A DNA stretch of 64,000 nt from G020353115 sp964389685 (lineage in GTDB: Bacteria; Bacteroidota; Bacteroidia; Bacteroidales; VadinHA17), in NCBI GenBank assembly GCA_964389685.1, contig CAYMFM010000002.1, positions 107,495 through 171,494 on the forward strand, given 5' to 3'. Below the pieces are notes generated by a model, which was given only the letters and a program-made list of their open reading frames with translations, searched no databases and had not been told where the DNA came from. Numbering within the stretch: the stretch's first letter is position 1; each line of letters starts with the position of its first letter. This document shows, one piece after another, positions 7,421 through 15,627 of this stretch. The position numbers and the translations under genes were made by a program.

Positions 7421-9403
7421 CTAATTTTCATCCACCGGCAGGTTCATTTTTTTCAGGAGTGCAATATACCGGGGCTCATTTTTAAGCTCAGGGTACATTT
7501 TACCGAACAGTTTCAAATAGGGTAAATTTTGATCATGTATTTCATATCCCTTTTCGAAATAATCCAGTGCTTTGGTGATATTGGAAATTCTTAAGAAAAG
7601 CGAAGCTAAATATGCAGGAGGGAAAAATGCTCCTTCTTGAAGTGATTTCTCAACATCGGATAGTAAAAGTTTCAATGCAGAAGAATAACCGTTATTTTGA
7701 TATTCTTCCATAATTTTTTTTAACGGTCTGATATGAACATAATTAGTAAGCAGGGTCCATAAATTTTCTATAGCTTTTAAATAGCTCCCATTATAATAAT
7801 AGGCCTCTTCTGATTGCATAAAGGCAAATGGATGGCCGGGATCTAATTCCAGGGCTTTTTCTAACTTTTTAACACCTTCCTGAGCGTTGTCCGTGTAGAC
7901 ATCAACAGTTGCAGCAAGGGCCAGCACCAAAGGATCGAAGGGATCTATAGTTACAGCTTTGTCTGCCTGGAAGAGGGCTTCATCAAACCTGCCCAGCATA
8001 GCTAAGAGATGAGCATAATAAATCCTTGATTTTACATCGTTTGGATTTAAGTCCAGTGCCTTTTTAAATTCTTTTTCTGCGGTATCCCAGTCCCATTCCA
8101 CCCAGGCAGCGGAAACTGCATTTGTATAATGGGCTCCGGGATAATCAGGATCCAGTTCTAAGGCTTTACTTCGGTTCTTAAAGATAATGGGCATTCCCTC
8201 ACCCGGCAACATGGCACCCATTTGCACCATTCCCTGGGCAGTCTGGGCAATACCGGCATAGGGTGGAGCCCATTCTGGTTCTATTTCAATCGCAGTTTCA
8301 AAGTAATTCATGGCCTTTTGAAGATCTTCAAATCCCAGCCTGTCCCAGTACTGGAGCCCCTTCAGATATGCATCATATGCTTCCTTGTCAATTGACCTGG
8401 AACCGGTGAGTAAATTCTCTTCTTCAGGTGTCAGTGAAACTTTCACCTCTTCAGCGATCTGTATTGTTATCTGGTTATACAGATTCAGTATCTGGCTAAT
8501 TTCTCTTTTATAGTCGCCTATCCAGAGTTGTCTTTCTTCCTGGCCTGCATTTATTAATCTCAATATAATGTTAATACTGTCACCTGCTGATATCAGATCA
8601 CCCTCAATGATTGCGTCAACATTCAGTTCGGAGGCTATTTCAGAAACTGTCATATCAGCGTTCTTGTATTTATTGGATGACGTTGAGCCAATGATTCTGA
8701 GATTGCCAACTTTCCCCATATTTGTAATCAGTGAGGAGTGTAATCCTGCAATCAGATATTCCGGCACCTCATTACCAGTGTAATTTTCAAACGGAAGTAT
8801 GGCAATTGATTCTATTGACTCCTGCATTTTGTTCTGGTTACTACCTAAAACTTTAATCAGAATAAGTGAAACAATAACTGCGATTACCAGGACAATAGAA
8901 GAAGTAATTACAACTGTTTTCCTTTTCTTACCGGCATTCCTTTTTTGAATTGCTGCTCTTTTATCAGACTCCGATGGGCTATCTACGGTTTGAGAATGAT
9001 CACCAGTTTTCTCAGCATAAGAATAGTACCATTCAATTACCGTGGTAAGATCGAGAATCACTGGTCTTACCTGTTTGGGGTCAAAGTCCTTGGGATGAGA
9101 ACCAAATGTCGACAGGCTGTTTAAGTGATGCATCGACACAATAATATTGTTCGGCACTTTGTCTTCCCTGTTCAGCTTATCGATAATTCCTTTGAGCGGC
9201 TCGGTCCCCCGTGGTCTTTTCAGTTCACGTTCACAGAGATCCGTGATGATCACCTCAAGGCACCTTCGGGCATACACCAGCACAATGTTCTCATCATCGG
9301 TCTTGACCAGCTTTTCAAGTTCCCTGTCCAGCCTGGGCTGTTGACCTTTGCACGAAGCGTGGAGCTTCTCCAGATCCTTGATTTCAGAAGACCAGATTGT
9401 CAT
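7421..9403 (-). CDS. Membrane protein: DUF4145-like, TolB-like and TPR domains
   Basis: 660 residues. Residues 1-130 resemble DUF4145 (YARRCLEVIITDLCE, then a helical region ending in VIEWYYSYAEK). A single membrane helix follows at about 163-188. Residues 205-330 form a TolB/FlgO-like amino-terminal domain (IAILPFENYTGNEVPEYLIAG), usually found in Bacteroidota sensor and cyclase-like proteins. From about 340 to 640 there are tetratricopeptide repeats. The orientation would put DUF4145 in the cytoplasm and TolB-TPR in the periplasm. This differs from the common fusions, where the N-terminal domain is a winged helix, a kinase or a cyclase, so signal transduction across the membrane is plausible but unproven. 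It lies between a permease and an ABC ATPase gene on the same strand. Confidence 0.75.
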   Translation of the reverse strand: MTIWSSEIKDLEKLHASCKGQQPRLDRELEKLVKTDDENIVLVYARRCLEVIITDLCERELKRPRGTEPLKGIIDKLNREDKVPNNIIVSMHHLNSLSTFGSHPKDFDPKQVRPVILDLTTVIEWYYSYAEKTGDHSQTVDSPSESDKRAAIQKRNAGKKRKTVVITSSIVLVIAVIVSLILIKVLGSNQNKMQESIESIAILPFENYTGNEVPEYLIAGLHSSLITNMGKVGNLRIIGSTSSNKYKNADMTVSEIASELNVDAIIEGDLISAGDSINIILRLINAGQEERQLWIGDYKREISQILNLYNQITIQIAEEVKVSLTPEEENLLTGSRSIDKEAYDAYLKGLQYWDRLGFEDLQKAMNYFETAIEIEPEWAPPYAGIAQTAQGMVQMGAMLPGEGMPIIFKNRSKALELDPDYPGAHYTNAVSAAWVEWDWDTAEKEFKKALDLNPNDVKSRIYYAHLLAMLGRFDEALFQADKAVTIDPFDPLVLALAATVDVYTDNAQEGVKKLEKALELDPGHPFAFMQSEEAYYYNGSYLKAIENLWTLLTNYVHIRPLKKIMEEYQNNGYSSALKLLLSDVEKSLQEGAFFPPAYLASLFLRISNITKALDYFEKGYEIHDQNLPYLKLFGKMYPELKNEPRYIALLKKMNLPVDEN

Positions 9404-9591
9404 AGAGCAGATGAGTTTATTGGTTAGGGATAAACTTTTTGATCAGGGTAAGTTCGTAAACTGATCTTTGAAACTGATGGATTGGCCAATAAAAAATGGC
9501 ATGGCTGGAATTCACTCATTTTTAGTGCAAGCCATAGCAAGAGATCCTGTAAATCACGGCATCCGGATCCGGTGTATCCGGCAAAGAAATC

Positions 9592-10275
9592 TTACAAAAT
9601 CTTTTTAATGTTTTCCGTAACGATATGCCCGTCAAATAACTGTACAATGCGGTGTGCATATTCCGCATCGGTCGGTGAGTGGGTGACCATCACGATGGTT
9701 GTGCCCTCCTTGTTTAGCTCGGTCAGCAGGTTCATCACCTCCTCGCCGTTTGCTGAATCGAGGTTACCCGTCGGCTCGTCAGCCAGTATCAATTTTGGAT
9801 TAGCAACCACAGAGCGGCAAATGGCGACCCGCTGTTGTTGTCCTCCTGAGAGCTGTTGCGGAAAGTGCTTTTTCCGGTGTGCAATATTCATCCGTTCAAG
9901 CACCTGGTTGACGGTCTCTTTCCTCTTCGAGGAGGCAACCTTCATGTAGAGGAGGGGCAATTCGACATTTTCATAGACGGTCAGCTCATCGATCAGGTTG
10001 AAACTCTGGAAGACAAATCCGATGTTCGATTTCCTGAGGTTTGTTCTTTTCCGCTCATTGAATTTGGACACTTCAACATCTTCAAAATGAAGTTCCCCCT
10101 CTGTCGGATTGTCAAGAAGTCCCAGGATATTCAGAAGGGTGGATTTCCCGCAACCGGAAGGTCCCATTACGGCAACAAATTCTCCCTTTTCAACCGACAG
10201 GTTTACCTTGTTCAGGGCGGTGGTTTCGACCTCATCGGTTCGGAAGATTTTTACTAAATCAACGGTTTTGATCAT
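9592..10275 (-). CDS. ABC transporter ATP-binding protein (LolD/MacB-type)
   Basis: 227-residue cytoplasmic ATPase. It has Walker A GPSGCGKST near residue 38, the Q-loop in VFQSFNLI, signature LSGGQQQR near 142, Walker B LILADEPTGNLD near 160 and the switch His in VTHSP. Length and sequence fit the LolD/FtsE/MacB group, which pairs with FtsX-type permeases; this window contains three such permeases and only this one ATPase, so it may serve several of them. Its start is ATG at 10275. No sigma-54-like element is seen upstream, unlike the permease genes. The substrate is unknown. Confidence 0.93.
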   Translation of the reverse strand: MIKTVDLVKIFRTDEVETTALNKVNLSVEKGEFVAVMGPSGCGKSTLLNILGLLDNPTEGELHFEDVEVSKFNERKRTNLRKSNIGFVFQSFNLIDELTVYENVELPLLYMKVASSKRKETVNQVLERMNIAHRKKHFPQQLSGGQQQRVAICRSVVANPKLILADEPTGNLDSANGEEVMNLLTELNKEGTTIVMVTHSPTDAEYAHRIVQLFDGHIVTENIKKIL

Positions 10276-10609
10276 GGTATCAGGAATTAGTGTGTAGGGT
10301 TATCATCCAATATGAACGTTCAAGTTATGATAAAATACTGAATTCTCAAAAAAATACAGGAGCTTCAAGTTTGAATTTGCCAGTAGAGTGTCTTTATTAT
10401 TGGAGAACGATTTTCCAAGTTGTTTGCGCTCAATAGAGCGCTTACTATCGAGGCTGCAAAAGATTCGATTCCAGGTTGTTCTGAACTAATATTGCTAACT
10501 TCCTTCCAGTCGCAATATTTCTCTACAAAAATTGAAGCGATCAACCTGTGATTTTATCTGATGTTTATTACATTTATCCTTTCTGTAAATTAATTTAACG
10601 TTTGGTATT
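10276..10609. other. Divergent intergenic region
   Basis: AT-rich spacer between the divergently transcribed ABC ATPase and DUF169 genes. A GAACGTTC palindrome lies near 10315 and a small perfect stem GCGCTC-aata-GAGCGC at 10426-10441. No gene, tRNA or clear promoter box was recognised. Confidence 0.4.
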
Positions 10610-11335
10610 ATGTTACCGGATTCAACCTATTTGACCGCCAGGATCGATTTACACTATCCGATCATTGGCCTTTACGATACCCCTGATTTTTCCCCTTTTA
10701 CAGATCTTGTTGAACCGTCAAAAAAAATCAGGCAGTGTATCTTTCAGTTTTTCCCCGATTGGTGTAACGGAAAAACGCTTCACCTCACCCGGAATAATCA
10801 TGGATGCGGTGGCTGTGGCCGGTACTTCTTCAGCGTCGAATATCGCGACAGGGAAAGTTTCATAAAATTCCTTGCTGATGAGGAGGGATTGAAAGCAAAC
10901 CACGACCTCATGAACCGGTGGATCGATCAGGGGAATACCTACAAACCGCAACATGAACACCTGTTGATCGGACCGTTGCAGACGCACAGTGAAAATTTTC
11001 TGCGAACCATTACTTTTTTTGTTAACCCCGATCAGTTGAGTGCATTGATGATCGGGGCGCAATATTTCAGCAAGCCGGACGACCCGGCTACTGTTCTTGC
11101 ACCGTTTGGTGCAGGCTGTGGAGAAATGCTGGCTTTGTTTGACGATCTGGAAATTTCCCAGGCAATCATCGGATCAACCGATCTTGCCATGCGCCGGCAC
11201 CTGCCACCGGAAATCATGGTCTTTACGGTAACCAAAACCATGTACAGGCAGTTGTGTGAACTGGATAACAGAAGCTTCCTGGAAAAACCCTTTCTGGGAA
11301 CTTTAAAAAAAGCCCGGGGAGGTCGATTGAATTAG
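10610..11335 (+). CDS. DUF169 family protein
   Basis: 241 residues, soluble, no signal peptide. It shows the family's cysteine/glycine patches: NHGCGGCGRYFF near residue 63 and FGAGCGEMLALFDD near 165, plus the segment FFVNPDQLSALMIGAQY. DUF169 proteins (COG2043) are widespread in anaerobes and have no settled biochemical role; the paired cysteines in GCGGCG could bind a metal, which is inference only. The gene is alone between an ABC ATPase on the opposite strand and a long repeat-bearing spacer. Start ATG at 10610 is the first in-frame start and gives a typical N-terminus. Confidence 0.75.
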   Translation: MLPDSTYLTARIDLHYPIIGLYDTPDFSPFTDLVEPSKKIRQCIFQFFPDWCNGKTLHLTRNNHGCGGCGRYFFSVEYRDRESFIKFLADEEGLKANHDLMNRWIDQGNTYKPQHEHLLIGPLQTHSENFLRTITFFVNPDQLSALMIGAQYFSKPDDPATVLAPFGAGCGEMLALFDDLEISQAIIGSTDLAMRRHLPPEIMVFTVTKTMYRQLCELDNRSFLEKPFLGTLKKARGGRLN

Positions 11336-11761
11336 CCCATCGTACTAATAAATTTTGTAACAGCGGTTCTATCCTTCTGCACATGGAAAACGATACAAGG
11401 ACCGAGGAGCACTGTCACTCTTATTAACAACTGAGCCTTCCGCCGAATGGTCAGGTTTCCCATGAATCGGGTATAATAGTTTCGGCGGGTTTACTTGTTT
11501 TTTATTTCTCCCCGGGTTGCGCTCGCCCTGTAAAATATTCCGCTTATGCTTATTTCACAGGACAAGCTTACCCGGGGCTACCAATGTGCCGCTCCTACGG
11601 AGCTGAAATATCCAAAAATTTACAAATAATGTAATGTCTCGAATAACTCCTAATACCTTTAAGGAATAAAGTATTTCTCTTTTCATTAACTCAACATGCA
11701 AAAATAATAAGGCATGTTGAAAGCAGTTATAATCTTATTTGTAATTTTAACTCCAATCTAA
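11336..11761. repeat. Repeat-bearing spacer with large imperfect stem-loop
   Basis: No gene. CCCCGGGT (11510-11517) pairs with ACCCGGGG (11570-11577), with CCTGT/ACAGG inside (11527-11531 and 11557-11561). It runs into a repeat at 11577-11603 that starts GCTACCAATGTG and ends in the palindrome GCTCC-tac-GGAGC. A near-identical copy (two base changes) is at 53325-53351. This is an interspersed repeat of the host genome. Confidence 0.65.
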
Positions 11762-13297
11762 ATGATTTCAATTATGCGAAACAGACTTTTTATATTTTTT
11801 ATTCTTTTTACTCTACCAGTATTAACTGGATGTGGACAGGAAAGAGGCAAATCATATGAAGATGTAATTAATAAAAATACCCTTAAAGAACAGGTCTATT
11901 TTCTTGCTTCCGATGAGCTGATGGGCAGGAATACCGGAAGCGAAGGGATACGGATCGCTGCCGGTTACATTGCGGACTATTTCGCCATGTTGGGTGTAAG
12001 TGAATTTGAAGATACTCCGGGCTATTTACAGAATGTCCCGTTTCAGTCTGTCAAGCCTGCCGAAACCTGTGAGGTGAAAATAGGTAACAGGCAATTGGTC
12101 CAGCGGAAAGATTTTCTCCATCGAGGCGGTGGACCCTTAACGGTAAAAGCGCCGGTGGTGTACATCGGGTATGGATTGGGTGATGAGGAAAATGGAACCG
12201 GTGATTTGAAGAACATTGATCTGGAAGGTAAAATTGTGGTTGCCGATATGGGTTCGGGAACACCGGGAGATTTTAATGAAATCTTTGCTCTGTCAGCAAG
12301 AAAGCGGGAGATGGTGAACCAATTGGGGGGAGTGGCGTTCATTGAGGTATTCAATTTGAATTTTTCCTGGGACCGGCTGGTCTCCTACATGCTTCGCCCT
12401 TCCCTGGAGTTGGATAAGACAGAAGATGATGCTGATGAGGATCAGATCACATACCTCTGGCTGGCTTCAGACAACGCAGATCTGATCGGGGAAATAAAAG
12501 CAGGTACAGTGAAAGAAGCGGAAATAAACTCGAGTGGATTGATGATTGAAAAAATACGGGATAACAACGTTGTGGGGTATGTTAAAGGGACAGATCCTGA
12601 AGTGAACGACGAATATATATTGCTGACTGCACATTATGATCATCTGGGTGCAGGAATGGCCAACGGGCGCGGTGCAACCCCCGAAGATACCATTTTCAAT
12701 GGTGCCGGGGATAATGCCATGGGAACGGTGGCAGTCATGGGAGCAGCAAAAGCATTTGCTGAGCATCCTGCCCGGAGATCCGTCATTTTCCTGGCGGTTA
12801 CCGGTGAAGAAAAAGGACTGCTGGGAAGCCGCTATTTTGCAAACCACCCGCTGGTCCCTCTGCAACAGATTATATTTAACCTCAACAACGACGGTGGAGG
12901 AATGGCTGATACAGGCTATGTGAATATCCTTGGCATTACGCGGACCGGAGCAGAAGAACTGATCACCTCCGCATGCAACCAGTTCGGACTTGATGTGAAT
13001 ACAGATCCTGCATTCGAATTCCTGTTCAATGCATCCGATAATGTGAACTTTGCCAGGAAAGGCATACCGGCACCGACATTCAGCCCGGGATTCAAAATAT
13101 TTGACCAGAATACACCCAAACATTACCACAGACCGTCAGATGAAGCGGAAACGATTGATTATACCTATTATACAAAATTTGTCAGAGCCTATGCACGGGC
13201 TGCAAGGAACATTGCCAATGCCCCCGATACACCAACATGGGTTGAAGGAGATGAATACGAACAGGCTGGAAAGGAGCTATATAAACTAATAGAGTAA
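11762..13297 (+). CDS. M28-family zinc peptidase, lipoprotein
   Basis: 511 residues. The N-terminus (from ATG 11762, or ATG 11774) is a signal sequence ending in the lipobox LTGC, so the mature protein should be lipid-anchored. A protease-associated-like insert occupies roughly residues 110-270. The catalytic part has TAHYDHLG (first metal-ligand His), GAGDNAMG (bridging Asp), TGEEKGLLGSRYF (catalytic Glu pair), NLNNDGGG (metal Asp) and a C-terminal KHYHRPSDEAE (His), the full M28 set. It would cut amino-terminal residues from peptides outside the inner membrane. It lies 220 bp before an S9 peptidase on the same strand, which suggests joint use in peptide breakdown. Confidence 0.92.
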   Translation: MISIMRNRLFIFFILFTLPVLTGCGQERGKSYEDVINKNTLKEQVYFLASDELMGRNTGSEGIRIAAGYIADYFAMLGVSEFEDTPGYLQNVPFQSVKPAETCEVKIGNRQLVQRKDFLHRGGGPLTVKAPVVYIGYGLGDEENGTGDLKNIDLEGKIVVADMGSGTPGDFNEIFALSARKREMVNQLGGVAFIEVFNLNFSWDRLVSYMLRPSLELDKTEDDADEDQITYLWLASDNADLIGEIKAGTVKEAEINSSGLMIEKIRDNNVVGYVKGTDPEVNDEYILLTAHYDHLGAGMANGRGATPEDTIFNGAGDNAMGTVAVMGAAKAFAEHPARRSVIFLAVTGEEKGLLGSRYFANHPLVPLQQIIFNLNNDGGGMADTGYVNILGITRTGAEELITSACNQFGLDVNTDPAFEFLFNASDNVNFARKGIPAPTFSPGFKIFDQNTPKHYHRPSDEAETIDYTYYTKFVRAYARAARNIANAPDTPTWVEGDEYEQAGKELYKLIE

Positions 13298-13349
13298 CTA
13301 ACGCAGATTACCAGCCCGGGAAAAAACCGATACAGACCAGCAGACAGGT

Positions 13350-13364
13350 AACCTCGTAGAGGTT
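13350..13364. repeat. Small hairpin between peptidase genes
   Basis: AACCTC-gta-GAGGTT forms a perfect 6-bp stem; a second one, CGTTTC-ctca-GAAACG, follows near 13412. They lie in the 222-bp gap between the M28 and S9 peptidase genes and may lower read-through or stabilise the upstream transcript. Confidence 0.35.
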
Positions 13365-13519
13365 TCATGGGCCGGTGACTCCAAAACCTCAAAATAATAC
13401 GTTTCCTCAGAAACGAATTCATTCCGGTAAAACCATAAACCGATTGGTATTTCATGCCGGATTTGATTATCTTGGATGATCTTTTTAAATAAATACCTAA
13501 CCCTTAAATACAAAAGAAA

Positions 13520-15532
13520 ATGTTCAGAAAAGTTATGTTAATCCTGGGACTATTATGTCTGTTTTTTCAAACAGGACGGTCACAATCAGACGAGATCCGG
13601 AAGCTTTCACTTGAGGATTATTTTGATATGGAATCTGTTTCATCACCTCAGATATCACCGGCAGGTGATCAGATCATTTATTCAAAGCGATGGATCAATA
13701 AGTATGAAGACGGATCACAGTCTGATCTCTGGATCATGGATACAGGTGGTAAGAATGACCGGTTTTTCATGAAAGGAGGTAGTCCATTATGGTCACCCGA
13801 TGGTAGCCGTATTGTCTTTATCCGATCGGGAGAACCGCAGGGATCCCAGATTTTTGTCAAGATCATGGGGATCGCCGGAGAAGCCACGCAAATCACACGC
13901 CTTGATGGATCGCCTTCAAACATTCAATGGTCTCCGGATGGGAAATATATTTCGTTTACCATGCTGGTGCCGGAAGACAAACACTGGCCGGTAAAGATGC
14001 CTGAGAAGCCCAAAGGAGCGGAATGGACACCTGCCCCCAGAATCGTTGAAGACCTGGTGTACCGTCGCGACAGGGTTGGATTTCTGGAGGATGGATATAC
14101 CCAGATCTTTGTTGTTCCCGCTTCCGGAGGAACAGCGAAACAGGTAACATCAGGAGATTGGGATCAGGGCAGGGGTGGCTATTCGTGGACCAGGGATGGG
14201 AAGGAGATACTCTTCTCCAGCATACGGGTCCCTGAAGCGGAATACCAGTACCGGGAATCGGAAATATATGCGGTGAATGTAAAAACCGGAGAAGTCAGAA
14301 CATTGACTGATAGAAAGGGACCCGATTATGATCCCGTTGTGTCACCGGATAATCAATTGGTCGTTTATCAGGGATACGATTGGACCGATGATGCCTATAT
14401 CAATGCAAAACTATATGTGATGAATCTGGATGGAAGCAATTCGCGGGGTATTTCCGGAGATTTTGACAAAAGCCTTGGCGATGTCCGCTGGGCAGATGAC
14501 AATACCGGGGTTTATGTTACAGTCAGGGAAGAAGGGACAAGCAATCTCTACTTTATCCCCCTGAGAGGAAGCATAAAACAGGTTACAAAAGGGACCCACA
14601 TGTTATCCGTCTCTTCATTCAGTAAAAACGGGAAAGCCGTTGGTGTTCTTTCCGATCCCTATCTACCGGGAGATGTTGTGATTTTTGATTTTAAAAATCC
14701 TCAGCTCAAACAACTAACATTCGTCAACGAAGATATTCTTTCCGGGATAACACTGGGCAAAATGGAAGAGATCGGGTACACATCAACCGATGATTATAAA
14801 ATCCAGGGATGGATCATTAAACCTCCCGATTTTGATCCGTCAAAAAAATACCCGCTTATACTTTCCATACATGGAGGTCCCCATGCCATGTACGGAGTTG
14901 GTTTTAGTTTCAGTTGGCAAATTCATGCCGCAGAGGGATATGTTGTTCTCTTTACCAATCCAAGGGGTTCAGCGGGTTATGGCAGTGCATTTGGGAATGC
15001 GATTGAAAACGATTATCCGAACAAGGATTTTGACGATCTGATGAAGGGGGTGGATGAAATGATTGACATGGGATTCATTGATGAGGACAACCTGTTTGTG
15101 TACGGTGGCAGCGGTGGAGGTGTGCTTACTTCCTGGATCGTTGGCCATACCGATCGTTTTGCAGCAGCATCCGTTAACTACCCGGTCATCAACTGGCTCT
15201 CCTTTGTGGGGACAACCGATGGCGTTTCCTGGTACCGGAATTTCGAAAAGTTTCCCTGGGAAGATCCTTCCGAACATCTGCGGAGATCTCCCCTGATGTA
15301 TGTCGGCAACGTCAAAACGCCAACGCTGTTGATGACCGGTGTAAAGGACCTGAGAACTCCCATATCACAAACCGAAGAGTTTTACCAGGCGTTGAAAATT
15401 CAGAAGGTACCTACTGCTATGATCCGGTTCAATGATGAATTTCACGGGACCTCCTCCAATCCCTCTAACTATATCAGGACCGTTCTTTACCTGCACTACT
15501 GGTTTGATCAATACAAGAACGATAGAGAATAA
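13520..15532 (+). CDS. S9-family (prolyl oligopeptidase-type) serine peptidase
   Basis: 670 residues with an N-terminal signal peptide (LILGLLCLFFQTGRSQ), so it acts outside the inner membrane. Residues about 40-400 are PD40/TolB-like beta-propeller repeats (for example QISPAGDQIIYS, PLWSPDGSRIVF, IQWSPDGKYISF). The C-terminal alpha/beta-hydrolase domain has the nucleophile Ser 531 in YGGSGGG, Asp 610 in GVKDLRTP and His 642 in EFHGTSSNPSN, a complete triad in the expected order. It resembles acylaminoacyl-peptidase-like members of the family. It follows the M28 peptidase on the same strand. Confidence 0.94.
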   Translation: MFRKVMLILGLLCLFFQTGRSQSDEIRKLSLEDYFDMESVSSPQISPAGDQIIYSKRWINKYEDGSQSDLWIMDTGGKNDRFFMKGGSPLWSPDGSRIVFIRSGEPQGSQIFVKIMGIAGEATQITRLDGSPSNIQWSPDGKYISFTMLVPEDKHWPVKMPEKPKGAEWTPAPRIVEDLVYRRDRVGFLEDGYTQIFVVPASGGTAKQVTSGDWDQGRGGYSWTRDGKEILFSSIRVPEAEYQYRESEIYAVNVKTGEVRTLTDRKGPDYDPVVSPDNQLVVYQGYDWTDDAYINAKLYVMNLDGSNSRGISGDFDKSLGDVRWADDNTGVYVTVREEGTSNLYFIPLRGSIKQVTKGTHMLSVSSFSKNGKAVGVLSDPYLPGDVVIFDFKNPQLKQLTFVNEDILSGITLGKMEEIGYTSTDDYKIQGWIIKPPDFDPSKKYPLILSIHGGPHAMYGVGFSFSWQIHAAEGYVVLFTNPRGSAGYGSAFGNAIENDYPNKDFDDLMKGVDEMIDMGFIDEDNLFVYGGSGGGVLTSWIVGHTDRFAAASVNYPVINWLSFVGTTDGVSWYRNFEKFPWEDPSEHLRRSPLMYVGNVKTPTLLMTGVKDLRTPISQTEEFYQALKIQKVPTAMIRFNDEFHGTSSNPSNYIRTVLYLHYWFDQYKNDRE

Positions 15533-15627
15533 TCCGGGTAGAACGCAACAGGGAAATTTCACCCTACTTTAAAACAATATTTATTTGAAAATAAAATCAA
15601 ATGATTACATTGGAATAAAATTTACTA

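Noticed and set aside
10276..10400. Sigma-54 promoter upstream of the ABC ATPase
   Set aside because: A TGGCAAA is followed by TTGA at seven instead of four bases, so the GG-GC spacing is wrong.
12467..13129. 220-codon open frame antisense to the M28 peptidase
   Set aside because: It lies wholly opposite a clear gene with catalytic motifs, is rich in Cys, His and Phe in no family pattern, and resembles no protein I know.
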